A stretch of DNA of 64,000 nucleotides from Proteles cristata cristata (GCA_017311185.1 JAESUZ010004795.1:174711-238710); one strand, 5' to 3'. Counted from the first letter of the stretch, positions 45,827-57,429 are shown. Notes: generated from the sequence alone by a model not told the origin. Numbers and translations are program-made.

Positions 45827-46013
45827 AATTTTTTTTTTTTGTATTATTTATTTTGAGAGAGAGAGAGAGACAACATGAGCAATCTGAAGCACGCTCCAGG
45901 CTCTGAGGTAGCTGTAAGCACAGAGTTCAACATGGGGCTCGAACCCATGAACTGTGATATCCTGACCTAAGCCAAAGTCGGATGCTTAACCGAATGAACC
46001 ATCCAGGCACACC
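45827..46013 (-). mobile_element. CAN SINE with short internal deletion
   Basis: Minus-oriented: GAGAGAGAGAGAGACAACATGAGC joined directly to AATCTGAAGCACGCTCCAGG, skipping part of the CT-rich body. Worn head. Confidence 0.82.
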
Positions 46014-46022
46014 CGGATTATT

Positions 46023-46420
46023 TTAAAGAAAGGAAAAGCTCTGAATCCCAGGAGAAGTTTCCTTTGTAAGAGACACTTGCATGCAGAAGGGAAAGTTCCA
46101 TCTTGGAAGGGTGTCTCCCTCTGTGTAGGAGAACGAGGGGGAATGTGTAAATCTGCAGAAATCCTGAGGAACAGGGAAGGGAGGGGTGAAACCTGGCCGT
46201 ACCATGGTAAGTGTTTTCTGCTTGGTCACCTCCCCAAATGCGCCCCAAGTGGATCACGTGTGGAGTGTCCAGAAGGATCCGTGCGGCTGCCCACCCCTCC
46301 CCCTCAGGCCGTGTCAGTTGGCGTGGGTGGAAACACGTGTAAGCAGAGCACTGCCTTCCGGCCGAGCTGCACACAGCAGGCCCCGCCTCCTCGGCTAGTT
46401 AGTGTATGTCTCGGGCCTAC
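46023..46420 (-). other. Upstream flank of Unit E (mirror of 36.29-36.67 kb)
   Basis: The reverse complement matches 36290-36665 (see there). Marks the inner end of the inverted duplicate on the Unit E side. Confidence 0.85.
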
Positions 46421-46559
46421 GTCCTGCCTGTGCTCACACATCCCTTACACCATGTTATCACACGGAATAGTTTATCCTGTCTCAACTTGCTCTTTTGCAC
46501 GTTTTCACTCCGGTCTTACTGGCACCGAGCCCAGTATTGCGCGTTGTTTTCCTGAATGT

Positions 46560-46885
46560 CTGCTTAAGAAATATGGGGCTTGAGAGCAGTTCGGGGAGAC
46601 CGCCCTCGCCTCCCTCTCACCTCTCTCGCCTTGCACCGAGTCTCGACCGGTCCTTTCTGCCGTCCTTGGCTTTGCAGGACCAAGCCGAAAGCTGGGCCCG
46701 CAAGGGGTGACCCCGACGTGACAGTGCTAGCGCTGAGAGGAAGATTTTCAGACGGCAGAATGGACTCGATCAGCAGAACGAAGTGAAACCGCCTGGACTT
46801 CCGCCAGACTTCATCCCGGTAAGGACAGCAAGGCCCGCTCGGGGTCACGGCCAACGTGTCGAGCGTTCGGTGAGGACTTCCTTTT
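46560..46885 (+). promoter_or_regulatory. CpG-rich segment with a splice donor (candidate promoter/first exon)
   Basis: This is the only CpG-dense stretch in the window: roughly 30 CG dinucleotides in about 330 bases (for example CACGGCCAACGTGTCGAGCG). A donor CATCCCG|GTAAGGACAG lies at 46818/46819 on the plus strand, pointing to the Unit E KRAB-A exon at 52.3 kb. Most of the window is CpG-poor, as decayed methylated DNA should be. The density suggests a recently unmethylated island, perhaps the promoter of the Unit E gene. It could also be an old GC-rich exon or part of an unrecognised repeat. I cannot show transcription. Confidence 0.45.
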
Positions 46886-46951
46886 CTTTTCCACAGGCCC
46901 GCAAACAACACAGGAACAGCTATTATATTTACATGTTTTCCAGCAGCTTTT

Positions 46952-47166
46952 TCTAATTTTTTGAAATGTTTTATTTATTTCTGAGATAGAGAGAGACAAC
47001 GTGAGCAGGGCAGGATCAGAGAGAGAGGGAGAAACAGAATCTGAAACAGGCTCCAGGCTCTGAGCTGTCAGCACAGAGCCCGACGCAGGGCTGGAACCCA
47101 CCAACCATGAGATCATGACATGAGCCGAAGTTGGACGCTTAACTGACTGAGCCACCCAGGTGCCCC
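46952..47166 (-). mobile_element. CAN SINE
   Basis: Minus-oriented complete copy ending GAGCCACCCAGGTGCCCC. Lies beside the L1 3' end. Confidence 0.9.
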
Positions 47167-47194
47167 TCCTGCGGGTTTTTCTTTTCATTTTTCT

Positions 47195-50100
47195 TTTCAA
47201 ATGGTTTATTGTCAAGTTGGTTTCCATGTAACACTGAGTGCTCATCCCCACAAGAGCCCTCCTCCATGCCCATCACCTCCCTTCCCCTCGTCCCAACCCA
47301 TCAGTCCTCAGTTTGTTCTTGGCATTCAAGAGTCTCTCATGGTTTGCCTCCCTACCTCTCCCCCACTATTTTCCCCCTTCTTCTCTCCCATGGTCCTCAG
47401 TTAAGTTCCTCCTAATCCTCTTATACGTGCAAACATATGGTATCTGTCCTTCTCTGCCTGACTTGTTTCGCTAAGCATAACACCCTAAAGGTCCATCCAT
47501 GTTGCTCCACATGGCCAGATTTCATTCTTTCTCATTGCCATGGAGTATTCCATCGTATAGAGAAACCACATCTTCTGGATCCATTCGTCCATTGATGGAC
47601 ACTTAGGCTCTTTCCATGTTTTGGCTATTGTTGAGAGTCCTGCTATGAACATTGGGGTATATGTGCTCCTATGCATCAGCATTTCCGTATCCCTTGGGTA
47701 AATTCCTAGCAGTGCTATTGCTGGGTCATAGGGGAGTTTTATTGTTAATTTTTTGAGGAACCTCCACACTGTTTTCCAGAGGGGCTGCACCAGTTTACAT
47801 TCCCACCAACAGTGTAGGATGGTGCCCATTTCTCTGCATCCTCACCAGCATCTAGAGTCCTCTGATTTGCTCATTTTAGCCACTCTCACTGGCATGAAGT
47901 GATATCTCAGTGTGGTTTTGATTTGTATTTCCCTGATGAAGAGGGACGGTGGGCATCGTTTCATGTGTCTGTTGACCATCTGGATGTCCTCTTTGGAGAA
48001 GTGTCTGTTCATATCTTCTGCCCATTTCTTCACTGGATTGTTTTTTCGGTTGTGGAGTTTGGTGAGTTCCTTATAGATTGTGGATACTAGCCCTTTATAT
48101 CTGATATGTGACCTGCAACTATCCTTTCCCATTCTGGTTGTCTATTAGTTTTGTGGATTGTTTCCTTTGCCGTGCAGAAGTTTTAATCTTTATTAAGTCC
48201 CAATAGTTCATTTTTGCTCTTGATTCCCTTGCCTTGGGGATGTGTCAAGTAAGAAATTGCTATGGTTGAGGTCAAGGAGGTTGTTTCCTGCTTCTCCTCT
48301 AGGGTGTCACATTCAGGTCCTCTATCCCTTTTGAGTTTATTTTCGTTTATGGTGTGAGAAAATTCTCTAGGATGATTCTCCTGCATGTTGCTGTCCAGTT
48401 CTCCCCGCACCATCATTTAAGAGGCTGTCTTGTTTCCACTGGATATTCTTTCCTGCTTTGTCAAAGATTAGTTGACTGTACATTTTTGGGTCCAATTCTG
48501 AGTTCTCTATTCTATTACATTGGTCTATGTGTTTGTTTTTGTGCCAGTACCATACTGTCTTCATGATGACAGCTTTGTAGTACAGGCTAAAGTCAGGGAT
48601 TACATTGGCTATTCGGGGTCTTAGTGATTCCATACAAATTTTAGGATAGTTTGTTCTAGTTTTGAGAAGAATGTTCATGCAATTCTTATTGGGATTGCAT
48701 TGGATGTGTAGATTGCTTTGGGTAGTCATGACATTTTAACTATATTTATTCTTACAATCCATGAGCATGGATGTTTTTCCCTTTCTTTGTGTCTCATTCA
48801 ATTTCCTTCATAAGTTTTCTATAATTTTCATCATACAGAGATCTTATATCTTTGGTTAGGTTTATTCCTAGGTATTTTATGTGTGTTTTGTGCAATTGTG
48901 AATGGGGTCAGTTTCTTGATTTCTCTTTCTGTTGCTTCATTATTGGTTGATAAAAATGCAACCGATTTCTGTACACTGATATTGTATCATGCCACATTGC
49001 TGAATTCCTGGATCAGTTCTAGTAGGCTTCTGGTGGCGTCTGTTTTGTTTCCCATGTAGAGTATCACTTCATCTGTGGAAAGTGAAAATTTGACAACTTC
49101 TTTGCCAATTCTGATGCCTTTGATTTCCTTTTGTTGTCTAATGGCTGATGCTAGGACTTCCAGCACTATGATAAACAACAGTGGTGAGGATGGACATCCC
49201 TGTCCTGTCCCTGATCTCAGGGGGAAAGCTCTCAGTTTTTCCCCGTTGAGAAGGATATTACCTGAGGCCTTCTCATGGATGGCTTTTATGATGTTTATGT
49301 AAGTTCCTTCTATCCCAACTTTCTCTAGAGTCTTTATTAAGAAGGGATGCTGTATTTTGTCAAATGCTTTTTGCATCCAACAACAAGATCATATGGTTTT
49401 TATTATTTCTTTTGCTGATGTGATGTATCACATTTTTGATTTGTGAATATTGAACCAGCCCTGTAACCCAGGAATGAATCCCACTTGATCTTGGTGGATA
49501 ATTCTTTTCACGTGCTTTTGAATTTGATTTGTAAGTATCTTGTTAGGATTTTTGCATGTGTATTCATCAAAGATATTGGTCTGTAGTTCTCTTTTATTGC
49601 TGATTCGCTATCTGGCTTGGGAATCAAAGTGATGCTGGCTTCAGGAAATGAGCCCGGAAGTTTTCCTTCAATTTCTGTTTTTTGGAATAGCTTGAGAAGA
49701 ATGAGTATTAGTTCTCTTTTAAATGTCTGATAGAATCCCCCAGGGAAGCCATCTGGCCCAGGGCTCTTATTTGTTGGGAGACTTTTAATAACTGATTTGA
49801 TTTCTTCACTAGTTATGGGTCTGTTCAGATTTTTTATCTCTTACTGTGTGAACTTTGGTAGTGAGTGTGTGTTTAGGAATTTGTCTATTTCTTCTAAGTT
49901 GTCCAATTTGTTGGCATATAATGTTCATAGTATTCCCTGATAATTGCTTGTATTTCTGAGGGGTTGATTACTGTAATAAGTCCATTTTCATTCATGATCT
50001 TGTTTATTTGAGTGCTCTCTCTTTTCTTTTTGAGAAGCCTGGCTAGAGGTTTGTTCATTTTGTTTATTTCTTCAATAAACCAACTCTTGTTTTCATTGAT

Positions 50101-51724
50101 CTGTTCAACCATTTGTTTGGTTTCTATATTGTTTATTTCTGTCCTAATTTTTGTTACTTCTCTTCTTCTACTGGGTTTGGGGTGCTCTTGCTGCTCTCCC
50201 TCTAGTTCCTTTAGGCGCTCTGTTAGATTTTGCACTAGTAGTTTTTCTAATTTCTTAAAATAGGCCTGGAGTGCAATGTACTTTCCTCTTAGGACTGCCT
50301 TCGTTGCATATCAACGTGTTTCGGTTGTTGTAGTTTCATTTTCAATTGTTTCCATATATTTTTAAATTTCTTCTCTAATTGCCTGATTGGCCCATTCGTT
50401 CTTTTGTAGGGTATTCTTTTTTTCCTTTTTAAAAAAATTGTTTATGTTTTATTTATTTCTGAGAGAGAGAGACAGCGTGCGCAGGGGAGGGTCAGAGAGA
50501 GGGAGACAAAGAATCCAAAGCAGGCTCCAGTCTCTGAGGTAGCTGTCAGCACAGAGTCCGATGCGGGGCTCGAACCCACGAACCGTGAGATCATGACCTA
50601 ATCCGAAGTCACATGCTTAACCAACTGAGCCTCCCAGGCGCCCCCTCCCCCCTTTTGTTTTTAATTTTTGGTAGGGTGTTGTTTAACCTCGATAGTTTTG
50701 GAGGTTTTCCAGACTTCTTCCTGTGACTGATTTCAAGTTTCGTAGCATTGTGATCTGAAAGTGTGCATGGTATGATGTCAATTCTGTTATATTTATGGAA
50801 GGCTGCTTTATGTCCCAGTATGTAATCTACCTTGGAGAATATGCCCTGCGAGGAGAAAGTGAGGAGAAAGTGAATTCCATGAACTCAGGATGTAGAATTC
50901 TAAATATATCTGTCAAATCCATCTGGTCCAATATGTCATATGTCATTCAAATCCATTGTTTCTTTAGTGGTTTTCTGTCTACTTGGTCTGTCCATTTCTG
51001 TAAGCGGAGTATTAAAGTCCCCTGCTATTAGCACATTCTCATCTATAAGATTGTTTCTGTTTGTGATTGATTTATATATTTAGGTGCTCCCATATTTAGT
51101 GCATAGACATTTAAAATTGTTAGTTCTTCCTGATGGATAGACCCCGTAATTATTATCTAATGTTCTTCTTCATCTCTTGCTACTGCCTTTAAGTTAAAGT
51201 CCAGTTTGTCTGATATAAATATAGCCACTCTAGCTTTCTTTTTATTTCCAGTAGCATGATATCTAGTTTTGCATCCCCTTACTTTTAATCTGAAGGTGTC
51301 CTCCAGTCTAAAATGAGTTTCTTGTAGATAGCAAATAGATGGATTTTGTTTTTTTATCCATTCTGCTACCCTATGTCTTTTGATTAGAGCATTCAGCCTA
51401 TTTACATTCAGTGTTATTATTGAAATATATGGGTTTAGAGTCATTGTGTCATTTGTGGGATTCATGTTTGTGGTGGTGTCTCTAGCACCTTGCGTTCCTT
51501 GCAACATTTCCCTCAGAAAGTCCCCCTCAGAGTTTCTTGTAAGGCTGGTTTAGTGCTGACAAATTCTTTCAATTTTTGCTTATTTGGAAAGACTTATCTC
51601 TCCTTCTATTGTGAATGACAGCCTGGCTGGATTCTTGGCTGCATATTGTTTCTGTTTATCACATTGAAGATTTCCAGCCATTCCTTTCTGGCCTGCCAAG
51701 GTTCAGTAGAAATCGGAATCAATG
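47195..51724 (-). mobile_element. L1 with most of ORF2, minus strand
   Basis: Runs from the 3' UTR (ATGGTTTATTGTCAAGTTGG at about 47203) back to inter-ORF sequence near 51.72 kb. ORF2 pieces in order from the 5' side: endonuclease start (51157-51507, with ISIITLNVNRLNALIKRHRVAEWI and YLQETHF), the EN-RT region (49894-50235), the RT core (48987-49376, [20 protein letters not shown]...[11 protein letters not shown]) and the C-terminal part with HCWWECK (47485-47829). Frames are broken by stops. The RT catalytic aspartate pair is damaged: the site reads STDEVILY, where active L1s have two adjacent aspartates. A SINE interrupts at 50430-50644. Unit C lacks this L1 at the mirrored place. Confidence 0.92.
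50430..50644 (-). mobile_element. CAN SINE inside the L1
   Basis: Minus-oriented complete copy in L1 ORF2, ending GAGCCTCCCAGGCGCCCC. Confidence 0.92.
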
Positions 51725-51725
51725 C

Positions 51726-51868
51726 TCTTAGGTCATGATCCCAGGGACCTGTGATCCAGTACTCCTTCGGGTTAGTGCGGAGCATGGAGCCTAATTATGA
51801 TCCTCTCTCTCTCTGTTTCTCTCTGCCCAACCCCACTTGTACTCTCTCTCTCCCAAGGATATAAACAT
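51726..51868 (+). mobile_element. CAN SINE fragment
   Basis: Plus-oriented, lacking the head: TTAGGTCATGATCCCAGGGACC...CTCTCTCTCTCCCAAGGATATAAAC. Confidence 0.75.
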
Positions 51869-51869
51869 C

Positions 51870-51938
51870 TAAATATATATATATGTTTATATATATATGT
51901 TTATATAATATATATTTATATATATATATATATAATGA
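51870..51938. repeat. (TA)n/(TATG)n microsatellite
   Basis: AT alternation with interspersed TATGTTTA units at a SINE tail. Confidence 0.9.
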
Positions 51939-52079
51939 GATCTGGGTAACTGTCCTCACTCCATGGTTTACTCTATGGATCATCTGCTTAGGTGTGAGTC
52001 AGAGATTAAGCTCAAATGGAGCCAATCCAAGCTCTTACTCAGGGTAGTCATTAGCTTTTGTTGGATCCTTTCTGTTTCC

Positions 52080-52183
52080 ACTACAGGACACTATGCCCAT
52101 GGGGTGTTCTGTCTGAAGTAAAAGATAAGGTAGACAGAAAAGGTTAAGTAAAATGTGGAACTACGGTCTGTGGGTAGAAGCAG
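52080..52183 (+). pseudogene. Exon upstream of KRAB-A, Unit E (3' end)
   Basis: Plus-strand copy of the element at 16834 and 27801: GGACACTATGCCCATGGGGTGTT, then AGAAGCAG|GTAAGCAG. Likely untranslated. Confidence 0.4.
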
Positions 52184-52257
52184 GTAAGCAGTGAAGGTCA
52201 GGTTTTGAAGTCGCTGGTGACATTAACACCCTCTTTCATATTAGGTACCATTATTAA

Positions 52258-52560
<303 letters not shown>

Positions 52561-52768
52561 TAGATGTAGGGAAATACTTTGATGTTTCCTTTTCAGCTTT
52601 AGTTTCCCGTTCTTTAGGGTAACATCATCATTTCTGTAGATTAATGGCAATTCTAAACATTGAGTGGCATTGGTATTTCCAACACCTTAAACTGCAATCG
52701 CAACTCATTATTGTAGGAGTAATACTCGGAGGTTAAGATCTGAATGTTGAAAATCCCTCCTCTGTGTT

Positions 52769-53190
52769 TTTTTTTTTTTCTTGACCAAAGAAGACATTTA
52801 TTGAACAATTGCCCACCACTGGACTTAAGTCCGATAGAGGGTGTCTCTCCCTTCCTGATTTATTTTCAGCCCTTGTGGGCATCATTGTAGATCAAGGCCA
52901 AGGCCCCCAGGAAGGTGACATATTCCTGGAAGTTCACCTCCTGGTCCTTGTTCCGGTCAAGGTCGCCCATCAGCTTTGCAGTCTCAGCATCCTGCAGCCT
53001 CGGGCCAATGGTGAGCTCTTTCTGGATCAGCTCCTTCAGCTCCTTCTTGCTCAGGGTGTTCTTGTCGCCTTCCCTGCCCGAGTACTTGTGGAAGATGGCC
53101 ACAAGGAGGCCGATGGCTTGGTCCAGGGGGCACGCCATGGCTGGGCGCTGGGCTCGGAGCGCGCGGCTGGGAGAGCGTCGAGGGACCCCC
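52769..53190 (-). pseudogene. S100A6: S100A6 retrocopy, whole inserted unit
   Basis: Intronless cDNA-like insertion. At the left is the poly(A) tail (seen as T-run 52769-52780) with AATAAA on the minus strand about 20 bases before it. A second AATAAA sits just after the stop. The flanks are CCCTCCTCTGTGTT (52755-52768) and CCCTTCTCTGTGTT (53191-53204), one mismatch, which is a TSD. The 5' UTR is GC-rich. It lies in the Unit E intron between KRAB-A and KRAB-B, on the opposite strand. Units B and C have no such insert. L1 machinery normally makes such copies. Confidence 0.92.
52866..53138 (-). CDS. S100A6: S100A6 (calcyclin) retrocopy, intact 90-residue frame
   Basis: Encodes a full-length S100A6-type protein, a small dimeric EF-hand calcium sensor of the cytoplasm and nucleus. 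It starts at an ATG in a good Kozak context (GCCATGG) and ends with TGA at 52866. Residues 1-19 are the N-terminal helix ([19 protein letters not shown]). Residues 20-33 form the S100-type pseudo EF-hand ([14 protein letters not shown]). Residues 61-72 are the canonical EF-hand [12 protein letters not shown], with ligands D61, N63, D65, E67 and E72 all present. The length of 90 equals the family norm. The C-terminus reads IYNDAHKG. Relative to my memory of mammalian S100A6 there are scattered substitutions but no stop or frameshift. Processed copies usually lack a promoter, so expression is doubtful. It may be young, or kept by chance or selection. Confidence 0.9.
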   Translation of the reverse strand: MACPLDQAIGLLVAIFHKYSGREGDKNTLSKKELKELIQKELTIGPRLQDAETAKLMGDLDRNKDQEVNFQEYVTFLGALALIYNDAHKG

Positions 53191-53343
53191 CCCTTCTCTG
53201 TGTTCTAAAGGGGTCGTTAGGCCACAGCATTTGGGAAATCATTTTCTAGAATTCTATAATGTCTTTTATTTTCTACTGAGTTCAGTATTCAATTGTAAGG
53301 TAGAATCTCCATCAATACTCCTATTCCTTTTTTCTGTAAACAG

Positions 53344-53432
53344 GTCTGTGTCAAAACCAGACCTGGTCATCTTTGTGGAATAAAAGGAGCCTTGAGACGT
53401 GAAGAGAAAGGAGACAGTAGCCTCTTACCCAG
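53344..53432 (+). pseudogene. KRAB-B exon, Unit E (two stops)
   Basis: Acceptor TGTAAACAG|GTCTG and donor CCCAG|GTAGGT are both good. In the KRAB-B frame it reads VSKPDLVIFVE-stop-KEP-stop-DVKRKETVASYP, with TAA for the usual Gln codon and TGA for the Trp codon. The exon is one base short at its 5' end relative to the frame expected from KRAB-A. Clear homologue of 27186-27278. Confidence 0.88.
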
Positions 53433-53439
53433 GTAGGTG

Positions 53440-53990
53440 GGAACGAATGAAGCAGATGACAGAGGTGAGGTCTCAATATGAAGGAGGAAGATAGACCTTC
53501 AAATGTGGTTTGAGCAACTCTCCTTGAATGAAAATTAGTTTGAGAAGCCTAGTTTTAGGTCTCTGCCCCTCACAGAGGGACATCTGCTTTCCAACACATC
53601 GCCCTCTTACATTCTCCAACAATCATCCTTCAGTTCCACTCATGGTCCCTCACATCCACAGTGAGGGCCTCCATAATATGATCAGTTCTGCATTTCTTTC
53701 AGGGTCTTCGGGAAATGGCTGTATTTCTGAGGAACTCTGTGCGAATCCATTTCTGAGTTCTGTTCTGCCTTGTGTGAGAAGTGTGTCATGGTGTGTGATG
53801 GGCATGTTGGAGTTTGTGCAGAAATCCCCGGAACACTAGAGGCAGATGGCACATGTTATCTGGTTTCTGCTTTCCAATATTATGGAAGCTTTGACTGTAA
53901 TCATTCAAAGTTGAGATCCAGTCATTTTATCAGATAACAAAATGCCTTCTTAAAATGTGAACATCTAGTCCTTTATTTCACTTTAAAAGT
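53440..53990 (+). other. Unit E intron downstream of KRAB-B (inverted duplicated block)
   Basis: The reverse complement aligns with 26630-27185 and 14785-15571: GAATGAAGCAGATGACAGAGGTGAGGTC, CACATCCACAGTGAGG, CCTTGTGTGAGAAGTGTGTC. No gene. Confidence 0.85.
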
Positions 53991-54000
53991 TCTTTTTCCA

Positions 54001-54155
54001 GGGCACATGAGTTAATCAGTCAGTTAAGTGTCTGACTTTGGCTAAAGTCATGATGTCACAGTTCATAAGTATGAGTCCCGTGTAGGGCTCTGTGCTGACA
54101 GCTAAGAGGAAGCTTGGAATTCTCTCTCCCTCTCTCTCTACCCGTCCCTTACATG
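54001..54155 (+). mobile_element. CAN SINE, diverged
   Basis: Plus-oriented: CAGGGCACATGAGTTAATCAGTCAG head and ATGATGTCACAGTTC core. Confidence 0.78.
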
Positions 54156-54235
54156 CTTATTTTAATAGATCCCGCCTATTACACAGATTTTAAGGGTATA
54201 ATTCATTCTTTAGAATTAAGCCAACAGAAACCTTT

Positions 54236-54824
54236 CAATTCTTTCTTTCTTTATTTTCTTTTCTTTGTTTCTTTGTTTCTTTGTTTCTCTGTTTCTTTCC
54301 TTCTTTCTTTTCTTCCTTCCTTGCTTCCTTCCTTCCAGTCTTTCTTTTCTTTCTTTCTTCCTTCCTTCCTTCCTTCCTTCCTGTCTGTCTGTTTCTTTTT
54401 CTTTCTTTGTTTCTTTGTTTCTTTCTGTCTGTCTTCCTGTTTTTTCTGGGTTTTTGTCTCTCTTTCTTTCCTTCTCAACTTCCTTCCTTCCTTTCTTTCT
54501 ATCTTTCTCTTTCTGTTTTTGTTTCTTTGTTTCTTTCCTTCTTGTGTTTCTGTCTTTCCTTCCTTCCTTCATTCCTTTCTTCCTTCCTTCCTTCCTGTCT
54601 GTCTGTCTCTGTTTCTTTCTTTGTTTCTTTGTTTCTTTCTTTCTGTCTGTCTGTCTTCCTGTTTTTCTGTTTTTTTTTCTCTCTTTCTTTCTTTCCTTCT
54701 CTCCTCCCTTCCTTTCTTTGTTTCTATCTTTCTTTCTTTGTTTTTTCTTTGTTCCTTTGTTTCTTTGTTCCTTTGTTTCTTTTTTACATTCTTTGTTTCT
54801 TTCCTTCCTTCCTTCCTTCCTTCC
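54236..54824. repeat. Long polypyrimidine microsatellite (TTTC/TTCC/TTTG)n
   Basis: About 590 bases almost free of purines on the plus strand, made of interleaved TTTC, TTCC, TTTG and TCTG units. It abuts the tail side of the minus-oriented SINE at 54825, so it probably grew from that SINE's CT/A-rich end. Long open frames across it are low-complexity artefacts. Confidence 0.97.
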
Positions 54825-54982
54825 GGGACACTGAGAGAGAGAGCAGAAAGAGTTCCAAGGAGTCTCCACTCTGCCATTGTGCGGTGGCGGGCGAGGGAGC
54901 TCCAGTTCACAAACCATGAGATCATGACCTGAGCTGAAATGAAAAGTCTGATGCTCAACACTATGAACCACCCAGGTACCCC
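54825..54982 (-). mobile_element. CAN SINE, head part
   Basis: Minus-oriented body and head (GAGTTCCAAGGAGTCTCC...AACCACCCAGGTACCCC) whose tail is replaced by the polypyrimidine array. Confidence 0.85.
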
Positions 54983-55225
54983 AAAACCTTTTACTTCTAA
55001 GTGGAAAAGCACTATCAAGTTTGCAAAATATGCAACAAGCCATGCTATTTAAAAATTCATGTTATTTACTTCAGATACCTTTTTAAGAAACTAGAAAAGC
55101 TATTGATTCATTTTTCCTAAAGTTGAATTTCTCTCATTTTATTGCCATATAGAAGAAAATTTAACTGTATTCATCTGACCATAGTAGGTGGAATGGTTTT
55201 ACTTTTTTTATTCATTATCTCTCAG

Positions 55226-57170
55226 GTGTATCTTCAAATGGCGCCCAGGGCCTCCTTCCAAAGATGTGCATAGAAACTTCTTTCCAAAGAGTGTCAGTGA
55301 GTAGATAAAATAGTGTCTTTCAGAATATACACCTAATGATAGACTGGAATAGTGTTGGGGAGGGTGAAGGACATCAAAGACACCATGAAGGACATGTCCA
55401 AAGGGAGACAAATGTCCATAATAAGATTTTCGCAGAGAACGGTGAAGGATAGAAAACATTTTGGAAAACACCCCTCTCTAAGTGCATTGCTTCTGCAAAG
55501 CAGTGTGTTTGTATAAGCAAAGGCTCAAACCAAATGGTCAAACGTACATATCTGCAGAACAAAATTTGGAACATCTGCAAGGTGACCAAGTCTGTGCTTA
55601 AAATACTTACTTGTGCCATTTTGACAATAGGATTCCATTGATGTTTCAGTCAAATATTTCTGAAAATCAGAGATTTAAAAATGAAGAAAAATGTGGTAAA
55701 TGGTATCCCTTTGAGGGGTCCTTCACTGAGCAGTCGACCTTCCAACATAACCACAGCATTTTCAGTGAAACTAGAATTGCTCAATGCACTGAATCTGAGA
55801 AAATATTTAACCAGGATTCAAATGTTAATACACATCTGAGGACTCATTTTCCAGAAAATCGACATGAATGTAATAAATGTAGGGAGATATTTTATGAAAG
55901 CTCCAACCTTATGATACAGAATAGTATACATTTGGGAGAGAATCCTTGAAGTATAATGAATGTGGGAAATTTCCTAACCCATTCTGATGTTGGTGATCAT
56001 CAGAGGATTCATGTGGGAAAAAGCCCATACACATGCAATGAACCTGGGAACATGTTTAGTCCGTCATCAACGCTAAATACAAATAAGACAATCAATACTG
56101 GACAAAAAGTTACATGTGTAAGGAATGTGGAAAAGCCACATGGGCACTCAACACTAAGTTAACATCAGCAAGTGCATACTGGAGAAAAACCTTACATATG
56201 TGACGAATGTTGTAAAACCTTAAAGTACAGTTCATCTCTAAATAGACACAGGCAAACCCATACTGGAGAGAACCCTTACAAACATACAAAAGGTGGGATG
56301 GTCTTTACACAGCACTCAGCTCTTACTCAACATCAGAGAATTCATACTGGAGAGAAATCTTACAAATGTCAACAATGTGGTAAACCCTTTGAAAGGACCT
56401 TAGCCCTTATTCTACATCACAGAGTCCGTACTGGAGAGAAACCTTACCAATGTAAAGAATGTGACAAGGCCTTTACCTGGCACTCATTCCTTACTCAACA
56501 TCACAGAATTCATACTAGGCAGAAACCTTACAATTGTAAAGCATGTGGCAAGGCCTTTAAGAGCCACTCACATCTTATTCAGTGTCACAGAATGTATACT
56601 TGACAGAAACCTTCCCGTATAAACAATGTAGTAAAGCCTTTCTTCACTCTTCAACCTTCCTTATCACACAATTCTTAAGGGATGAAGCCTTCCAAATTTA
56701 AGGATTGTGAGAATCTTATGACTTGCTCACCCCTTACTTCCTATCGGAAGGCCTATACTGAGAAATAACCATTAAATTCTAAACAATGTGGCAAGGCCCT
56801 TAATCAGAGGTCAAGCTTCATCCTACATCACATAATTCATACTGGAGAAAAAACTGACAGAATTAAAGAATGCGGTAAATGTTTTAGGACTGCTCAACCC
56901 TTACTTAGCGTCACAGAGTTTATACTGAGGAGAAACATTACAAATGTAAAGACTGTGAGAAACCTGTATCTGGAACTCACACTGTGCTCCCCTCATGGCT
57001 ATCCATCTTACAGGATAGAAACAATAAACCATAGAGGAAGCTGCAGTGCTCGTGAGTAGAATTTCGTCCTTAATCAATACTGCAAAGTTCATGCTCGATA
57101 TAAATGTTACAAACATAATGAATGAGGAACGTCCTTCATGTGAAATGTACGCTTTAGCAAACAGCCAGCA
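55226..57170 (+). pseudogene. C2H2 zinc-finger exon of KRAB-ZNF Unit E (inverted copy, several stops)
   Basis: Starts after acceptor ATCTCTCAG|GTG and follows the Unit C finger exon colinearly in reverse orientation. The degenerate linker (CNKCREIFYESSNL) leads to a TGA at 55947-55949 with frame disturbances at about 55.95-55.99 kb. Then comes HVGKSPYTCNEPGNMFSPSS, matching HVGKNACTCNEPGDMLSQSS in Unit C, and an in-frame TAA at 56160-56162. Fingers between 56172 and 56603 include YICDECCKT, a degraded second, YKCQQCGKPF, YQCKECDKAF and YNCKACGKAF. The last ends in TGA where the linker glycine belongs (56601-56603). Decayed fingers continue to about 57.17 kb. It is more decayed than Unit C. 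A non-coding transcript is the most it could give. Confidence 0.9.
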
Positions 57171-57429
57171 GCGCATAAATGAGAGTTACTTTAAAGATAT
57201 ACATATTTAGAAAAGTATTTAATGGACCATCAAGTGTCAATAAATTTCACGGAAATCACAGTAGAAAGCAGAACGTCAGTCACTCTATTCAGACATCACA
57301 TCAAAATACTCATCATTAGGAATAATACAAAGTGAAAGACTTTGAAAATGTATATGTTATTATTCTTTAAAAGATTAAGAGGATCAAGTTTTGCATAGGA
57401 ATAATTAATTTCAATATGTCCTTTCCCCC

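Noticed and set aside
52809..53249. 146-codon plus-strand frame
   Set aside because: Antisense shadow of the S100A6 retrocopy.
54114..55043. Long open frames (up to about 275 codons) on both strands
   Set aside because: They run through the polypyrimidine microsatellite and consist of F/S/L or K/E/R low-complexity repeats in every frame.
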